A stretch of DNA of 9,958 bases from Singulisphaera sp. GP187 (GTDB lineage Bacteria > Pseudomonadota > Gammaproteobacteria > Burkholderiales > Burkholderiaceae_C), in NCBI GenBank assembly GCA_943327965.2, contig CALPYQ020000030.1:1-9958 (forward strand), in the 5' to 3' direction. The number at the start of each line of letters is the position of its first letter. Positions within the stretch are counted from its first letter, which is position 1. Position numbers and translations under genes: made by a program. Shown here piece by piece: positions 7,301 to 9,958 of this stretch. Below the pieces are notes generated by a model, which was not told the origin of the DNA, did not search any database, and saw only the letters and a list, made by a program, of their open reading frames with translations.

Positions 7301-8749
7301 GTGTTATTGACATTGGTCATCGCTTACTTGCTCATCACCATTGCCGTTGGTTTGGTGGCCGCCAAACGCGTTAAGAGTTCAGCTGACTTTGCCATTGCAG
7401 GGCGAAATCTTCCCCTTGCCATGATCATTACCACCACCTTTGCCACATGGTTTGGCTCCGAAACTGTGTTGGGTATTCCTGCAAAGTTCGTTAACAGCGG
7501 CCTCAATGGCGTGGTTGAAGACCCGTTTGGTGCCGGCAGTTGCTTAATCTTGGTCGGCCTGTTCTTTGCTGGCAAGTTGTACCGCATGACCTTGCTGACC
7601 ATCAGCGACTATTACCGCGAGCGCTATGGGCGGTCCGTGGAGGTCATGTGCTCCATCATTATTATGGTCAGCTACTTGGGCTGGGTTTCAGCGCAAGTGA
7701 CGGCCCTGGGCTTGGTCTTTAATTTGCTGTCGGGCGGGGCCATCAGCATGCCCATGGGCATGGTCATTGGCGTTATTTCGGTGTTGGCTTACACCTTGTT
7801 TGGCGGCATGTGGTCGGTTGCCATCACAGACTTTATTCAGATGATTATCTTGGTGGTGGGCTTGTCCACTTTGGCCGTGTTTGCAGGCAACCAAGCGGGC
7901 GGTGCAGACAAAGTCATTGCCTTGGCGGTCAGTCAAGACATGTTCAAGTTTTTACCTGAACCCGAATTGAAAGAAATTTTGTTCTTTGTGGCAGCGGCCA
8001 TCACCATCATGTTTGGCTCTATTCCACAGCAAGACGTTTTCCAGCGCGTCATGTCTGCCAACAGTTTGAGCGCAGCCACAAAAGGCCCCATCATTGGCGG
8101 TATTTGCTACATCTTGTTTGCGTTTGTACCCATGTTCTTGGTGGTCAGTGCCCTCATCATCATGCCCGAGAAGGCGGCCCAACTGATTCAAGAGGACCCC
8201 CAAAAAGTGTTGCCCACCTTGGTCATGGAACAAATGCCTTTTGTCATGCAAGTGTTGTTCTTTGGCGCTTTATTGTCGGCTATCAAATCTTGTGCCTCTG
8301 CCACTTTGCTAGCGCCCAGCGTCACGTTTACCGAGAACATTTGGCGCCAGTTCTTTCCACATCAAGGTGACAAGCAAGCCTTGTTTGCCATGCGCGTCAC
8401 GGTTTTGGTGTTCAGTGGCTTGGTTTTGGCTTATGCCATTGCGATGCAGGGAAGCTCCATCTATGAGATGGTTTCGGGGGCCTACCAGGTGACCTTGGTG
8501 GGTGCTTTCATTCCCTTGCTTTTTGGGCTGTATTGGTCCAAAGCGACCACCCAAGGGGCTATTTTCTCCATTGTTTTGGGTTTGTTGACGTGGCTTTTGT
8601 TGCTACTGACCCCCGCTGGTGAGGAGTTCCCCCCTCAATTGGCGGGTGTTTTGGCCAGTTTGGCAGGCATGTTGATTGGCTCTTTAGGGCCTCAAGCTAT
8701 TCAGAACAAACATGGCGCACACCATGCATTGCAAGGTAGCCGCCTATAA
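7301..8749 (+). CDS. Sodium:solute symporter family (SSS/SLC5) transporter
   Basis: A 482-residue, highly hydrophobic protein with about 13 predicted membrane helices, the usual count and length for the SSS family (PutP, PanF, vSGLT). Seen: the N-terminal helix (3-21) followed by a charged loop with FAIAGRNLP (30-38); the substrate/ion helix TTTFATWFGSETVLGIP (~44-60); the family motif GGMWSVAITDFIQ (168-180); the cytoplasmic PQQDVFQR motif (242-249); and GALLSAIKSCASATLLAPS (~322-340), which corresponds to the helix carrying the Na2 sodium site. In that helix the residue pair aligned by eye with vSGLT S364/S365 is S330/C331, preceded by K329, which is unusual (see findings). The substrate cannot be read from sequence; no STAC or histidine-kinase domain is fused. 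The start is GTG at 7301 with AAGGAG 7 nt upstream. It is 11 bp behind ubiB and very probably co-transcribed with it, although a link to ubiquinone synthesis is not obvious. Confidence 0.93.
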   Translation: MLLTLVIAYLLITIAVGLVAAKRVKSSADFAIAGRNLPLAMIITTTFATWFGSETVLGIPAKFVNSGLNGVVEDPFGAGSCLILVGLFFAGKLYRMTLLTISDYYRERYGRSVEVMCSIIIMVSYLGWVSAQVTALGLVFNLLSGGAISMPMGMVIGVISVLAYTLFGGMWSVAITDFIQMIILVVGLSTLAVFAGNQAGGADKVIALAVSQDMFKFLPEPELKEILFFVAAAITIMFGSIPQQDVFQRVMSANSLSAATKGPIIGGICYILFAFVPMFLVVSALIIMPEKAAQLIQEDPQKVLPTLVMEQMPFVMQVLFFGALLSAIKSCASATLLAPSVTFTENIWRQFFPHQGDKQALFAMRVTVLVFSGLVLAYAIAMQGSSIYEMVSGAYQVTLVGAFIPLLFGLYWSKATTQGAIFSIVLGLLTWLLLLLTPAGEEFPPQLAGVLASLAGMLIGSLGPQAIQNKHGAHHALQGSRL

Positions 8750-8750
8750 T
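8745..8750 (+). promoter_or_regulatory. Possible -10 element upstream of the FmdB-type gene
   Basis: A perfect TATAAT overlaps the symporter stop codon and lies 36 bp before the FmdB start. No convincing -35 hexamer is seen 16-18 bp upstream (the region around 8721-8728 does not resemble TTGACA) and there is no extended TG. It is a candidate start for an FmdB-DUF502(-aspS) transcript, at modest confidence. Confidence 0.3.
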
Positions 8751-8785
8751 TGAAGGTTTTGTGATTACCACGCGAGAACCTTCAA
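8750..8785 (+). repeat. Perfect inverted repeat in the leader of the FmdB-type gene
   Basis: TTGAAGGTT (8750-8758) and AACCTTCAA (8777-8785) are exact reverse complements. One G-U and one A-U pair can extend the stem inward (8759/8776, 8760/8775), leaving a 14-nt loop (8761-8774). The right arm ends 1 nt before the ATG at 8787. No T-tract follows on either strand, so it is not a standard terminator. It could be a leader hairpin controlling translation or a two-half-site operator. Confidence 0.5.
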
Positions 8786-8786
8786 C

Positions 8787-9158
8787 ATGCCCATCTACGC
8801 CTACAAGTGTGAGTCCTGTGGCCATGCCAAGGATGTTTTGCAAAAAATGTCAGATGATCCCCTGACAAAATGCCCGTCCTGTGGCGCGCCCACTTTCAAC
8901 AAGCAACTGACCGCTGCTGGCTTCCAGCTCAAGGGTTCAGGCTGGTACGCCACTGACTTCAAGGGTGGCGCGGCTAGCACTTCTGCGCCTGCCGTTGCAG
9001 GTGCTACGGGTGCTGCGGGTGCGCCTGGCTCTGCAGGTGCTGCAGATAAAGCTGGCGCTGCATCCACCTCCTCAGATGCGGGCGCTTCATCTTCTTCTGC
9101 AACGACCAGTGCCACAACTGCATCCGCAGCCTGTGGCGCTTCATGCGCTTGCCACTGA
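8787..9158 (+). CDS. FmdB-family zinc ribbon protein with Ala/Ser/Gly-rich tail
   Basis: A 123-residue protein. The first ~60 residues are the FmdB/CxxC_CxxC_SSSS regulatory-type zinc ribbon, beginning MPIYAYKCESCG. It has two CxxC knuckles at C8-C11 and C29-C32 to hold one zinc, followed by the family sequence GFQLKGSGWYATDF. The remainder (~62-112) is low-complexity Ala/Ser/Gly/Thr, probably disordered, and the end CGASCACH carries three more Cys and a His. The family name comes from a proposed regulator of formamidase/amidase genes, but in most bacteria its function is unknown. The start is the only reasonable ATG. There is no strong Shine-Dalgarno: the closest purine stretch (GCGAGA, 8772-8777) is partly inside an inverted repeat. 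It lies 10 bp ahead of the DUF502 gene, an arrangement I recall in front of aspS in other betaproteobacteria. Confidence 0.92.
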   Translation: MPIYAYKCESCGHAKDVLQKMSDDPLTKCPSCGAPTFNKQLTAAGFQLKGSGWYATDFKGGAASTSAPAVAGATGAAGAPGSAGAADKAGAASTSSDAGASSSSATTSATTASAACGASCACH

Positions 9159-9168
9159 GAACTGCTCA

Positions 9169-9834
9169 ATGAACTTGAAACTCCGCCATTACTTTTTGAC
9201 TGGCATGCTGGTGTGGTTGCCCATGGGCGTCACAGTTTGGCTGCTGACTTGGTTGGTCGGCACCATGGACGGCATCTTCTTGGCAGTGCTTGGCGCGCTA
9301 GACGCCATCATTCCGGGCATGCATGCCATTGCTGAATCCCTGCGCAATGTGCCAGGACTGGGCGTTGTCTTGGTCGCCCTGGTTATTTTGGGCACCGGTA
9401 TTTTTGTGGCCAATATTTTTGGTCAATGGTGGTTGCGTCAATGGTCTCGCGTCATCACGCGCATTCCGGTTGTCAACAGCATTTATTCCAGCGTGAAGCA
9501 GGTGGCCGACACCTTGTTTTCTGGAAGCGGCAATGCCTTCTCCAAAGCGCTGTTGGTCAATTACCCCCATCAGGGTTCTTGGACCATTGCCTTTTTGACG
9601 GGTGCGCCGGGTGGTCAAGTGGCGCGTCATTTGCCCGACGATTGCGTCAGTGTGTATGTGCCCACCACGCCCAACCCCACCTCCGGATTTTTTCTCATGA
9701 TGCCAAGAGCCAATGTGGTTGAATTGGACATGAGTGTGGACGATGCCCTCAAATACATCATCTCCATGGGGGTGGTGGTGCCAGGCGGCCCCGACAGTCT
9801 GCCCACCAAAGCCAACCCTGCCCAAACAGTTTGA
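9169..9834 (+). CDS. DUF502 family inner-membrane protein
   Basis: A 221-residue membrane protein with two hydrophobic helices (~9-31 LTGMLVWLPMGVTVWLLTWL and ~64-86 LGVVLVALVILGTGIFVANI). After them comes the well-conserved DUF502 segment RIPVVNSIYSSVKQVADTLF (~98-117) and a soluble beta-rich C-terminal domain (GSWTIAFLTG, VYVPTTPNPTSGFF, ~137-177). It acts at the membrane by topology; the biochemical function is unknown. An open frame continues upstream to 8965, but that part overlaps the FmdB gene in another frame and is spurious. The ATG at 9169 begins MNLKLRHYFLTG as expected and has a weak GAGA 8 nt upstream. It is 10 bp after the FmdB stop and 45 bp before aspS. The C-terminal tail (GGPDSLPTKANPAQTV) looks unstructured. 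Confidence 0.93.
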   Translation: MNLKLRHYFLTGMLVWLPMGVTVWLLTWLVGTMDGIFLAVLGALDAIIPGMHAIAESLRNVPGLGVVLVALVILGTGIFVANIFGQWWLRQWSRVITRIPVVNSIYSSVKQVADTLFSGSGNAFSKALLVNYPHQGSWTIAFLTGAPGGQVARHLPDDCVSVYVPTTPNPTSGFFLMMPRANVVELDMSVDDALKYIISMGVVVPGGPDSLPTKANPAQTV

Positions 9835-9879
9835 TTTGGCTCTGCGCCAACTGAATATTTCCAATTGAAAGAACTTGCC

Positions 9880-9958
9880 ATGTCTATGCGTTCACATTAC
9901 TGCGGTCTTGTCACCGAAGCCCTGATGGGCCAAACCGTTACCTTGTGCGGTTGGGTCA
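9880..9958 (+). CDS. aspS: Aspartate--tRNA ligase, N-terminal fragment (3' partial)
   Basis: Only the first 26 codons are in the window. They read [20 protein letters not shown] followed by TLCGWV, the start of the OB-fold anticodon-binding domain of bacterial aspartyl-tRNA synthetase, where RxHYCG and the VxLCGWV strand are characteristic. Catalytic residues lie downstream of the window. Whether the enzyme is the discriminating or the non-discriminating (AspRS2) type cannot be told. The ATG at 9880 has GAAAG at 9867-9871; the ATG at 9886 is a possible alternative. It follows the FmdB and DUF502 genes on the same strand, with a 45-bp gap in which I see no convincing terminator. Confidence 0.93.
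   Translation, partial: MSMRSHYCGLVTEALMGQTVTLCGWV

Noticed and set aside
7747..7762. A 16-nt perfect palindrome CATGCCCATGGGCATG inside the symporter gene
   Set aside because: It encodes Met-Pro-Met-Gly-Met in frame, so codon content explains it. There is no T-tract, no spacing to a promoter and no second copy noticed in the window.
8965..9130. Short GC-rich repeats in the FmdB gene considered as a tandem repeat element
   Set aside because: They are degenerate GCT/GCA/GGT codon runs for an Ala/Gly/Ser linker with no fixed repeat unit.
8965..9168. N-terminal extension of the DUF502 protein back to 8965
   Set aside because: This is the out-of-frame reading of the repetitive FmdB tail and gives a Leu/Arg/Gln-rich nonsense peptide.
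9836..9850. Small stem TTGGC/GCCAA between the DUF502 gene and aspS
   Set aside because: Only 5 bp with a 5-nt loop and no following T-run; too weak to call a terminator.

Overview
The window is a stretch of housekeeping chromosome from a betaproteobacterium. It most resembles Burkholderiales/Comamonadaceae (a Limnohabitans/Rhodoferax-like freshwater organism is plausible but unproven). The basis is the gene string ubiE - Tim44-like - ubiJ - ubiB ... FmdB - DUF502 - aspS, the protein sequences themselves, and heavy use of TTG for leucine at moderate GC. I see no insertion sequence, phage gene, tRNA/rRNA, CRISPR array or other sign of recent transfer.

Layout: all nine genes are on the + strand and tightly packed; the largest intergenic gap is 60 bp, so no stretch over 300 bp lacks a gene. 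(1) 1-2860 is the 3' part of a giant FAD/iron-sulfur 2-hydroxyacid dehydrogenase whose N-terminus lies outside the window. (2) 2886-3302 encodes a DUF971 protein. (3) 3316-4047 is ubiE. (4) 4078-5112 encodes an exported/membrane Tim44-like protein with a GTG start. (5) 5173-5721 is ubiJ. (6) 5718-7289 is ubiB, overlapping ubiJ by an ATGA. (7) 7301-8749 encodes an SSS-family sodium:solute symporter whose ribosome-binding site includes the ubiB stop codon. (8) 8787-9158 encodes an FmdB-type zinc-ribbon protein with a low-complexity tail. (9) 9169-9834 encodes a DUF502 membrane protein. (10) 9880-9958 is the first 26 codons of aspS.

How the genes fit together: ubiE, ubiJ and ubiB form a ubiquinone biosynthesis unit (C-methylation, lipid-binding scaffold, and atypical kinase/ATPase). 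The upstream flavoprotein belongs to a class that generally delivers electrons to the respiratory chain. The Tim44-like protein sits inside the ubi cluster. After the symporter comes a second group, FmdB - DUF502 - aspS, possibly with its own promoter just before the FmdB gene.

This is mostly an ordinary core region and I found no clearly new multi-gene system. The details most worth a second look are: a perfect hairpin followed by five T residues that places the ubiJ start codon in its loop; a 9-bp perfect inverted repeat filling the leader of the FmdB gene directly after a TATAAT; a lysine and a cysteine at the expected Na2 sodium site of the symporter; and similar Cys/His tails on two unrelated small proteins.
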